Source of the DNA: Schistosoma mansoni
Lineage: Eukaryota > Platyhelminthes > Trematoda > Strigeidida > Schistosomatidae
Assembly (NCBI RefSeq): GCF_000237925.1
Contig: NW_017385989.1
Span: 744,001-808,000, forward strand
Reading direction: 5' to 3'
DNA length: 64,000 bases
Positions 46,681-56,963 of the stretch are shown here, in pieces; positions within the stretch are counted from its first letter, which is position 1; every line of letters begins with the position of its first letter. The position numbers and the translations under genes are program-made. A model generated the notes under the pieces. It saw only the letters and a list, made by a program, of their open reading frames with translations. It made no database searches and was not told the DNA's origin.

Positions 46681-48065
46681 TATGTAGGTGAAATTAACAA
46701 TCAAATTTCTCATGTGTAACAGTACTAAAATTCAGATTTTTATGACATTGTAGTGGATTACTTTATATAACCTATTTCTAATATTGAACATTCAACATTT
46801 TAGTTAAACCTATACTACTTATATGAATCATTCTTTGTATAAAATTGTCTACTGATTAGTGAATAATTTGAATTTAATCCGTTTTAATGTTTTAATTTAT
46901 TTTTTATTGACTAATGAATTGACAGAGATTCCAACCACTAACATAAAATTTTAGTTTAATAAATTTTTGTCGTCAAATTAGTGGAATCACTATGGATAAC
47001 ATTTTAGACTCGATTCAAGTTAACATGTTTGTGGATAACTTTGAATAAACAAGAAGCTATAACACTAAATCACTACAATAATATACTATGTTAGATGGTC
47101 CATTTATAATCTCTAATGATCTTAGACATTCTATGCCACTTAATTTACTATGAAGTATTAAGTTGATGACAAATTAAACTTCCAAAGATTTACAGCTCAA
47201 AGAACTGGAGACGAGAGACTACTGATATTTCAAAGAAATATGAAGTAGTACATGTCCATATAATAACAGTTTCTGTCTATTAAGTAAACCAAGAGAATAA
47301 TTTAAACGCTTATTGACCGCTGTCATAAACTCTATTCCAAAAATCGGGGTATTTAAAAAACCAACTTAGAATAATTGAAATATATTTACAAGGAAGGGAA
47401 TACCCAGAAAAATTCATCACCAAATATGCAAAGGAAATTCATAGGTTCACTTGATATTTTTGGTCACACAATGAATGCTTCAATAAAAGTCATTTGTTCA
47501 ACGCAAAGGTCAGTCACAAATAGATTGAAATTATGGGGACTAATACATCTGATTTCTTAAAACATTTTAAAGAACCTGAGATTCAAATGGTCACAGTGCT
47601 CTGATTAGTGCAATAGCATAACATTTAGTTGATAATGGACTAATGTCGACAGCTACATTTCCACTATACTGATAAATAGACATAAAAGCTCAAACTCCTA
47701 ACAATTCACTAAGGCAGTTGTAATAGGTACGCATTTTTCAGTTTACATTAAAGTCCAGTTTAGTCACATGGAGTAAAAGAAATTTTCCATTGTTTACAGA
47801 AGAACTCAATATAACAAGATGTCCAACGATTACATACCGCCGAATAGTTATTTCACTACAGTTATTGTGTAATTTTCGGTTAAACTTATTATAAAAGCAT
47901 ATCTACTAAGATGAATACATCTAATGATTGATACGAAACGATGAAAACTTTAAGAAAGTAGGACAAGGAAAAATGGAATTTAACAAAGAGACTTTTTATG
48001 TATCTTGTAAAAACACTTGATTAATTGCAGGAAAAATTGAATCTTCATTTGTATCTAGAGCGCAA
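46681..48065. other. Unassigned AT-rich sequence
   Basis: No repeat of the named families, no spliced coding exon recognised. A missing 5' exon of the host gene could lie here or beyond. Confidence 0.5.
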
Positions 48066-48318
48066 TAAAGTGAACAGAATGAACATCAACTCTGAGATGT
48101 AGGTACATCGAGCTGACGAGTTCCAAATAGGATGAAACGCACATCAAACTGGATTCCATTGCTAGCCATTATCCATCTTTGCTTATAATACTTGTAAATT
48201 AAGGCTATATCGAGGCAATATTCACAGTTGGCACATATGCCAATTAGAGACTGACCAGTTGCAGTCATAAAAACATCAATGGGAAGATTCAAACAAACAA
48301 TACCAAGTGAATTCATAA
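48066..48318 (+). repeat. SINE family A 3' part
   Basis: Plus strand from just before the hammerhead (decayed stem III) through ctttgcttataat to the 3' terminus aataccaagtgaattc. Confidence 0.8.
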
Positions 48319-49149
48319 TAGAAATTGTCATCAGAATAAATATATTGAGAATAATTTGAATCTGCTTATTGAAGAAGCTACAGCGTGATATAAACTTCTT
48401 TTAGTGATATGTTCTAATAAATAAGTCTATTTCATTTGAATTACCGATCACGTACCAGATTTCAGATTAAAAACACAACAAAATATGAATATATGGACAG
48501 TCAACCAGTCATAACGGATATAGTGCTTAGCATATATAAGTGTTACTTTTAAGTTGTTAGATCAGACCTATATAACAAGATGAAATTATTACCATGAATA
48601 ACTAAAGTGTTCATGTAGTCATAGCAACAATAATAGGAGGAAACAGTGAACATTGAAGAATGAAACGTAATAAATAGAGGATTAATAAAATTCAAAACTC
48701 TAAAGTAGGATAAAGAATAAATGAATCTATCACAAATTTGTCACTGATTTGTCTGATGTAACCCCCATATATGTATAAATAATACGATACATAAATCTAA
48801 TCAGTTATCTTTTAATTATCGTAGAGAAACCAAAACAGAGAAATTCAAATCAAAGGGTGGTTTTTTGGATGAGTTTCTAAGTGAAAAAAAGAAACGATAA
48901 TTACCTGTTTGTTCATTCATTTATTGTTCTTGTAGCAGTGATTACAGTTAACCATAGCGGTACAGAGTTAACCATAGCCGTAACCTTAACGAATTAAGTT
49001 GTGAAAAGATAGTTGATTTGACTTGTTTATTACTAAGAGTAATGAGTATATAAGCTTTAAAAAATAATATATCCTTTAGAAATATATTATTCTTAGCTAT
49101 TTCTATTCATTAATTAGAATATATTTTAGTGCAAATTAGTTGATTAAAA

Positions 49150-49330
49150 AGATTGGTTGAAGTTAGACATTAACATCATTGGATACCGGCTCAGTGCGTT
49201 CGCGCACGAGACCAAAGATCCTGTGTTCGAGTCCCGCATGTAGGACCCTAAATGAGTACTGATAAGAAATCTCATACTAGGAAGAAACGGCCAACACCTC
49301 TTCCAGTTTTTCAGTAGTGGTCTAGGTAAG
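49150..49330 (+). repeat. SINE family B, diverged
   Basis: Plus strand: ttggttgaagttagacatta, B box gtgttcgagtccc, decayed hammerhead. Confidence 0.7.
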
Positions 49331-49479
49331 AGTAGCCTGTGAATTCAGCCTTGAAAATAATTTAATCTCTCTATAAATATAACTACTACTCATTATTTAC
49401 TCATTTTACCGTTCGTTACGTATTCTCTAGTTATGCACAAATTAGGAATAAAAAACTTACTAAAAAACAAATCTTAAAT

Positions 49480-50005
49480 TTTCATAGTTAAAATAATGAG
49501 TCAATTGAAGCTAGATTACCATGGAAAACCTGGAAGCACTGGAAGGCCGTTTCGTCCTAGTGTGGGACTCCTCAGCAGTGCGCATCCACGATCCCACCTC
49601 TCCAGATTAGAATGCAGGGCCTATCAGTCTGGCGCGCGAGCGCTTAACCAATAGACCATTGATTCTGCATCCCCTGGTGTTATTGTCTAACTTCACCCAA
49701 TCCACGAAGTTGAGCAACCATTTACCAATTGTCTTCAGTGAGTTAATATCTCACAACAGACCTGGTTGAACTCAACTGTTTCTCACTAGAACTCCAGGAA
49801 ATGTCTCTTAAAGTCAGTCACTAGTGAGCATATGATTATAACCAGGAGGGATTTTATAGAGATTTCATTTTTTCATAATTGAAATCATGATTCAATTGAA
49901 GTTAGACCACCATAGAAAACCTGGAAGCACTGGATGATCGTTTCGTCCTATTGTAGGACTCAACTATGAAAATACTGTAATCTCCACAAAACCCCTCCCA
50001 AATTT
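49480..50005 (-). repeat. SINE family B direct dimer, second unit partial
   Basis: Minus strand: a full unit (49480-49855) with a near-intact ribozyme, then the start of a second unit up to its hammerhead (49895-49965), ending with a short plus-strand piece. Confidence 0.85.
49536..49581 (-). ncRNA. Hammerhead ribozyme, family B, near intact
   Basis: Stem I GCACTG/CAGTGC, CTGAGGA, GTCC/GGAC and GAAA perfect; stem III ACGGCCTT has one mismatch and the cleavage triplet is TTC. Confidence 0.75.
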
Positions 50006-50035
50006 TAACTGTTTTAAACTATAACTATTTGAATT

Positions 50036-50260
50036 CACCTAGTATTGTTTGTTTGAAACTTCCCATTGATGTTTTAGGACTGCAGTGGACTCAGTGGTCG
50101 AGTGGAAAACACGATGGTGTTTGAAGCGAACAGTGATGAGTTCGAGTCCCAGAGTGAACATTAACAAGTGTGAGATGCAGATACATCCAGCTGACAAGTC
50201 CCAAATAGAACAAAACGCGCGTCCTGGATTCCACTGATAGCCACTACCCATCTTTGCTTA
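50036..50260. repeat. SINE family A fold-back copy
   Basis: A short reversed 3' end (50036-50083), then a plus-strand tRNA-like body and a hammerhead with CTGACAA for CTGACGA. Possible imperfect duplication (aactatttga / aactgtttga). Confidence 0.75.
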
Positions 50261-50802
50261 AAACTGTTTGACTAGACAAAACATTCACCATTTAGATATT
50301 GGGTAAACAAAATAGAACCTTTAATTTCTTTCTTTCTTTTAATGAATTCTAGTTGATAACGATTCTTTAGGTTATGATTTATGTATATATCCCCTATATA
50401 CCTATGAATGTTTACTTTTCTTTCTACCATTTTAGTCATGTAAATAGATGAATGAATCTATATATCTAAGGTAACTATTATTATTATGATTCGATTATTC
50501 TATCAATAAACCAAAAAAAAGAGAAGAAAATAATAATTAGAAACAAAATTTTTTTTTCTTTTTCTAAAAAGAATAATCATTGTCAGCTTTGACCTTTTCA
50601 CCTTATTTGATATAACCTGATGTTGAAAAGGAAAAAAAAGGAGAAAAAAAGAAAAAAGAGGAAAGAAAAGAGAAACTGAGTGTATTTCTAATCACTAACG
50701 GATATAGAATCATAATTTATCGTTTCTACATTAGTCCAATATGTATCCTTAATTATTAATGAATTAAAATTGAAGAAAAAAAAGAAATCAATTCACTTTC
50801 AT

Positions 50803-51180
50803 AGTTGAAATCATGAGTCAATTGAAGCTAGACCACCAGAGAAAACCTGAAAGCACTGGACGGTCGTTTCATCCTATTGTGGGACTCCTCTGCGACTCAA
50901 ACCCAGTATCTTTCGCTTCAAACGCCATCGCGTTACCAACTTAGCTACTGAGTCCTAATAGCCATCTGAAGGTACATCCGGCTGACAAGCCCCGAATAGG
51001 GGGAAACGCGCGTCCTGGATTCCACTGCTAGCCACTATCCATCTTTGCTTATAAAGCTTGTGACTTTAGACAATATCGAGGAAGTCCGTACAGTATGCAC
51101 ATATGGCCAACAAGAGACTAATCAATTGCAGTCCTAAATAACAATCGGAAGATACAAGTAAACAACACCCAGTGATAATT
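50803..51180. repeat. Chimeric SINE: family B piece, reversed family A piece, family A hammerhead unit
   Basis: 50803-50886 is a minus-strand family B 3' end that stops in its hammerhead stem II. It joins a minus-strand family A tRNA-like segment (50888-50963), then a plus-strand family A hammerhead unit and 3' end. Both families meet within the same ribozyme-proximal sequence (ggactcctc/tgcgactc). Confidence 0.75.
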
Positions 51181-51751
51181 ACTCATTGTTTACAAATTTC
51201 TTACTCATATTTACAGAGTTGGATAGTCATAAGATGTTAGATTTGGTACAATATTGTATACCTTTTACTGCATATACATATATATATTCAAATTAATTAA
51301 TGATGGGCAATTTGTAACTGGTCTAACAGAACAGTAGGGATTCTGTCTAATTAAAAACAATTAAGGAATAAAATCAGGTGAGTAAAAAAATGCGAAAAAA
51401 AAGATTTTTTTGGTTTTTCATAGTTTTTTTTCAAAATTCATCTTAGTAACAGAATTTTTTTTTTCTATTTTTTTTATCAATCGTATGAATGTTGTAGGTT
51501 TGTTTTTTGTTTTTTTCATGACAGTTAGAAACAGCATCCTTTATCTCCTTCAGTTTGAAAATAGTGATGTAGGTAAAGAAACAAAAAGTGGAGATGATAT
51601 GATGTAAAACTTCATTTGTCACTAGGTATGGTATTCTTTCTTATATAACAGGTATGGTAACAATGTTTTTAATCGAGTATTTAGTCGACATAACCATAAT
51701 CAAAAAAATATTTTAATTAAATTTGTATTTTGATGAATTATGGTTCGTTTG

Positions 51752-51850
51752 TTGGAAAGAACTGGAAAGGATTACCCAGTACACGGTTGGATGGAAAATG
51801 ATGGTGGGCGGCCTATGCTCCTCCACGAGGGGTAACAGGAATAAGTAAAG
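51752..51850 (+). mobile_element. RTE LINE 3' tip
   Basis: Plus-strand terminus (ctcctccacgaggggtaaca) with a short tail, joined tail to tail to an opposite-strand RTE body at 51851. Confidence 0.75.
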
Positions 51851-52900
51851 TTAGTGCTCATCCCAAATCTTACTGAAGAGAGTGTGGAGTATCTTTGCAG
51901 TCACTGCTACATCTGCTTTCAGTGCCTCTGCTGGAATGTTGTCTGGTCTTGCTACTTTGCCGCTCTTGATTTGTTTGATGGCCATGCTGATCTCTTCAAT
52001 TGTTGGTGGACCAACATCGATTGGGACATCCGTGGGTGTTATTTCGATGTTGGGTGGGTTCAGTGGAGCTGGTCGATTCAAGAGTTCTTTGAGGTGTTCT
52101 ACCCGCCTTTTTCGTTGTTCTTCAATGTTGGTGATTACCTTGCCTTCCTTGCTTTTCACTGGTCGTTCTGGTTTGCAGTAATTTCTAGAGAGTTTCTTTG
52201 TTGTGCCATACAATTGTCTCATGTATCCTTCTCTTGCAGACTTTTCCGTCGTCATCGCTAGATCTTCCACATATTTACGTTTGTCGGTTCTGATGCTCTT
52301 CTTCACTTGCTTGTTTGCTTCTGTAAATTCAGCTTGAGCTTTGACTTTCTCTCTTCTTGTTCAGATGATATTGATTGCTGCCTTCTCGCTCCTCCTTTCT
52401 AGAATCTTATACAGTGTATCACCAGTGATCCATTTCTTGTGATGGTGCTTCTTTTGACCCAGAACCTCATGACATATTGAAGTGATCGCCTCTTTGATCC
52501 GTTTACAGTTGCTCTCCATGGTAGTTTCCTCTCCATTAAGTCGATCGTGAAAGGCCGTATTGAAATTTTGTGATGTTGTCCGCCCCGTTGTCCAGTGCTT
52601 CTTGAGTTTCAGTTTCATCTTGGCGACCAGCCAGTTATGATCTGAGGTTATATCAGTTTTTCTCTTGGTTCTCACATCCTCCGTCGTCCTTCTGAACTTT
52701 TTATTGATGCAGATATGGTCAATCTGATTCTGTGTAGTATGATCCGGTGAAGTCCATATGGCTTTATGTATGTGTTTATGTGGGAATATGATACCGCCTA
52801 TGACCAGTTTGTTTGAGAATCTCTCACTGTTTTCGTCTTTTTCTCCTAGTTCATTTCGTCTCATGATGTCTTCATATCCGGTGTTGTCCATTCCAACCTA
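51851..52900 (-). mobile_element. RTE LINE middle: end of endonuclease to start of RT
   Basis: The minus strand encodes the C-terminal part of the apurinic-type endonuclease (MDNTGYEDIMRRNELGEKD, then QIDHICINKKFRR and TSDHNWLVAKMKLKLKKH), the linker (KPERPVKSKEGKVITNI) and the approach to RT (IKSGKVARPDNIPAEALKAD). The RT core and 3' end are missing, and at least one frame break separates two open pieces (52361-52891 and 51851-52306). Confidence 0.85.
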
Positions 52901-52989
52901 TGAAGCGATTTATTTTTACAACAGTTCACGGATCAGTTACTTTCAGTGAGCAAGGGACTTTGATTTATCCCTGAACGAATTTTATAAGA

Positions 52990-53185
52990 AATAACATTGT
53001 AATCAAAATTGATTGATCACTGGGTGGTGATCAATGTCATGCGTGTCAAGTCCTTCTTAGTGCTGATCGAATGCACCAGTTCCCTCAAGATACAGATACA
53101 CCTTGCTGACGAGTGCCAAGTAGCACGAAACGCGGGTCCAGGGTTTCCTGTTGACCACCTCCAACCACCATCCTATCTCAAATAA
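52990..53185 (+). repeat. SINE family C copy with hammerhead
   Basis: Plus strand, from ttgattgatcactgggtggt through gtgctgatcgaatgcaccag and a hammerhead to aaccaccatcctatctca. Sequence differs from families A and B outside the ribozyme. Confidence 0.75.
53101..53143 (+). ncRNA. Hammerhead ribozyme, family C
   Basis: Stem I CCTTG/CAGGG, CTGACGA, stem II GTGC/GCAC with loop CAAGTA, GAAA, cleavage after GTC. Stem III reads ACGCGGGT with one mismatch. The stem II pair change (GTGC/GCAC for GTCC/GGAC) keeps pairing on both sides. Confidence 0.8.
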
Positions 53186-53510
53186 TATCGTTTATGTTGC
53201 AATATTTTAACATTTTCAGGGAAAGGTAATTAAGTTTAAGGTATATTTTATATGTGACCATCTATGGAATCCAGTAAGCCTGTTTCAGCTAATTTGGAAT
53301 GCGATGAAACTTAATAAATTCATACAAAGTATTTCAAAATGATTTGCCTTTTATGAACAAAATATATCGGAGTAATAAAAACTATGCCAAACAATCATGA
53401 ACAATATGAATTTCAGTGTTTGCTAGGCTCACTTAAATTTGAAGATGTCATCAAGGAGTATTGTCTTCGTTAAACGTTTTTCATACACACGACACGTTCG
53501 AAGTCACACA

Positions 53511-53513
<3 letters not shown>

Positions 53514-53576
<63 letters not shown>

Positions 53577-53625
53577 CTACTTACTTACTTACGCCTGTTA
53601 CTCCCAATGGGGCATAGACCGCGAA
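53514..53625 (-). mobile_element. RTE LINE 3' tip with long (TTAC)n tail
   Basis: A TTAC array at about 53514-53592, followed by gcctgttactcccaatgggg, gives only the last 35 or so bases of the element. It is almost all tail. Confidence 0.75.
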
Positions 53626-53800
53626 GTGATCAAGAGATTGAGCTTTAAGTCATGAGACTAGATGAACTGTGCTCGAATCTGTGTGGCAGAGTTTTCAATA
53701 CATACTGCTAGGGAGTCCCCTACTAGGATGAAACAAATTTTCTACTCTTGCAAATTTTCAATGATTATCTAGGGTAGGTCAGGTCGTGATCTCATCAAAA
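53626..53800 (+). repeat. tRNA-like SINE, family B-related, degenerate
   Basis: tRNA-like sequence (gtgctcgaatctgtgtgg) followed by a hammerhead-like block (ggagtcccctactaggatga) and an arm resembling family B. Diverged. Confidence 0.5.
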
Positions 53801-54034
53801 TAAATAAATCTCTGCCATTCCCCGTAATGACAACATATATCGTGATAAAACGAAACAGCAAGTTTCAGATCATAAGCATTTATTTTATTTCGGAGTTTCC
53901 TTTTTCTGAAAAGATCAATATTAGTTAGAGATACATCAAAAGTCATTTGAAAGATACTGGACAGTTGATCCATGAACGTTTCTGGCATTTCAGTACTACA
54001 TACTGAAAATTCACTAAAGAATCAAACTCAGTCA

Positions 54035-54500
54035 GTTGGTCACAACATAGAAATTCGTACGTACGTACGTACATCAGTTCGAGTTGCTATACCACATTAG
54101 CACAGAGATGCAGTTGTCCATTCAAATTCTATAGTGGTAGAAGTAGTAAAAGTATAAGCAGCAATCGGAAAGATTAGGCTTAGAAGATATTATTCAAGGA
54201 GTTTAATCCAGTGAAATAAATTTGGAAAGAGAAAAAAGATAGAGGCATGAAGAATTCAGAAGATTAGAATTTGGTAGAACACAAAGAGTGGATGCACCTT
54301 CGCGATTGCAAACGATTTTGAGCCATGTCATTCAAGGTCTCTAACCATCGATTGCTATCATCTCGCGAATCCCAACCAGGTAGTCTACACCTACCAGCAT
54401 GGCTCAGTCCAGTTGTCAGTGACTTCATGTATTTGTGCCACGTTTTGGTCTGGCTGCCCCTAGCTTTCTTCCAACCGACAATCAAACTCAATAGTAATTT
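54035..54500 (-). mobile_element. LINE-like family E, 3' end
   Basis: The minus strand is open at 54264-54491 and encodes KSLTTGLSHAGRCRLPGW, then DSNRWLETLNDMAQNR and SRRCIHSLCSTKF. The 3' UTR and a GACT-type tail with repeated GTAC steps follow at 54035-54130. Confidence 0.65.
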
Positions 54501-56325
54501 TTCAATTACTGTGACAAAACAAAACTCATTGGTATACAGTTTTTAACAATAGTTAATTATTTCGTTGTTAGACAATAGAAGATCGTTAGGTTTTGATAAT
54601 ACTCAGGTATATTTTTTAATCTGAACGACGATGGCCACAAAAATGAGAGTTAAAGTATAATCGCGACGGTTAAAGTTCGACTATAAAGAGAGCAAACGAG
54701 AGAATGAAGTGATGAAAAATTAAGACTAGTATGGAAAGCAGTTGAACATATTCGTTTTCAATAGATATTCAGAAACGTCTGTGAAGATAACACAGAAGAA
54801 ACTGAATTGTTTAGTTAGCCTTACATTGTGGATTATTTTGAAAGAAACTCATGGTTGAACTTCATGACCAGCACAAAACAAATGATTGAGGATGGAGCAG
54901 ATGATGATTGTACACATAACTTCAAACGTTTATTGAAAATAATCCTCCGAGATGGGTTTCATAAAGAATACATTTTATATAACCGATATTATCTGCTCTA
55001 TATGACCCATTAAACCAATATATGTACACTAATGAGGCTGCGAACGGTTGTGTATCTAATGTATGACTCATCTAAGTGAAAAGTTTCTCTTTGAAATTTC
55101 AAGGTGGTTTTCGGATTCCCTACTCCATTAACTTTTTTTCATATTTAACTTTTACAAATATTTCCTGGAATAGCATTTCATGTTTCGTTAGGCTGGATTA
55201 ATCCTTCCCTTTATCAACTGACCTCATCTTTGTCTGTTTTGTTCAAGACCTTAAATCAGTTTGATTAAAGTGAGTGGCATTAGTTGATTTTAACGACTCT
55301 TGTTAGAAAATGGTATATACGGTACCATTATGTTAAGTTAATCTTTATAATCATCAAACTTTTGTTACGTTTCAAGGCAGAAATAGGTACATATTAATAG
55401 AAGGTTCAGGTATGTCATCACAACTATTCATTATGACTTATTATTAGCGTTACTTGTGACCTTAAACACTTTTATTCATTTGACGACGTTATGACTACTT
55501 GTCACTAGGATCATTTAAGGTTAACAAATCCACATGACGTTTGGAGAAATGATAAGCACAGTCATATTTTAGGTAGGTAACATAATACCATCGAGATTTG
55601 ACACATTCATTAATTTATTACCATTTATATTGTTAAGGCTAAAATGCATTTTAAATCTGTCAACCAACCGGGTTTTAAAACAAAATACATATTTGGATTG
55701 TAATGGGCTTTGCTTCATTAATCGATCATCTCGATAACCGTTTCGCTCTAAATCTCAACGGTGTTTAAAACTAGAATGCGGAGAGAAGCGGCAACTACAG
55801 TATATTAGCAGATAGCACAGATCACAAAGCTATTAACACATCAAGCGAATTTGAAGCAGAGAGGCTAATAAGTATATGTGAGTGAATATATAAGCAAACT
55901 TATAGTTATATCGCATAAGGGCACGGCAAGGTAAAGCAAAATTTAATAGTAGGATCTGAGTACAGATATAAATCGGGAAGAGAGTGAATCATTGAAAGAG
56001 CAACCGACATTTTAACTAGAGTCGGTCATATGATCTAGTGATGATAATAGTACAAAAAATATACGAGATTGTTACTGTTCGACTAACATTGTCTGTTATG
56101 TAAGTTGATGAAAGTGCTTAACCAAAACTAACCATGATCGAAATTGGTTGTAAGACAGTTACTATAGAGTAAATGATATTCAAAATGAACTAGAATCATA
56201 TGTGACTACAGGAAAACAAAATATTTTTATGAACATAATGCGATTGAACGTTGCAAGTTTGAATGAAGAATTAGGTCAATCAATTGGTAGTTATAAAATT
56301 GAAACATCAAAAGTTTGATCTTTAT
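54501..56325. other. Unassigned sequence
   Basis: Mostly unique. Around 54985-55020 a segment (tatgacccattaaaccaata) is shared with 13635-13655, hinting at a further old repeat. No gene called. Confidence 0.45.
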
Positions 56326-56786
56326 TATCAGAAGGGGTTTTTGTGGATATTATAGTAATTTTAATAGTTGAGATCATTAGTCAATTGAAGCTAAACCACC
56401 ATGGAAAACCTGAAGCATTGAATGGCTGTTTCGTCCTATCGCGGGACTCCTCAGAAGTGCGCATCCACATACCCACCTCACGAGATTCCAACCCAGGACC
56501 TATCAGTCTCGCGCACGAGCACTTAACCTCTAGACCACTGAGCCGGCATCCAACGGTGTTAATGTCTAACTTCGACCAATCCACGAAATTGAGTGACACA
56601 TCCACTATCGTCTTCCGTGAGTTGATATCTCACAACAGACCTGGTTGAACTCGACTGGTCGCTGCTTCCTACTAGAACTCCAGGAAATACCTCTTGAAAC
56701 CAGTTACTAGTGATCATATGTTGATTAATATCGGAAGGGGTTTTGTGGACATTATAGTAATTTTAATAGTTGAGATCATGAGTCTT
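56326..56786 (-). repeat. SINE family B unit with about 55-bp direct terminal repeats
   Basis: The left end (tatcagaaggggtttttgtg to catta gtc) recurs 404-406 bases to the right (tatcggaaggggttttgtgg to catgagtc). The copy therefore spans one complete unit plus a partial second. Confidence 0.9.
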
Positions 56787-56963
56787 CAGTGACCTTTAGT
56801 CGGAAATCATGATCTCAAAACGTTTATGGTCAATATTCTTTGAGATATATATAACATTGCACGAATTATGATATTGAAATCTATATATTTTTTTAATATT
56901 CATTAATTTTTATTACATAATGACGTCAGTTGGAGTGTGGTGTGGGTTGTTTATATCCACATA

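Noticed and set aside
54828-55013. Plus-strand ORF of 61 codons as a host exon
   Set aside because: No acceptor and donor in a consistent phase, and part of it is shared with 13600-13655, so it is more likely an old repeat.
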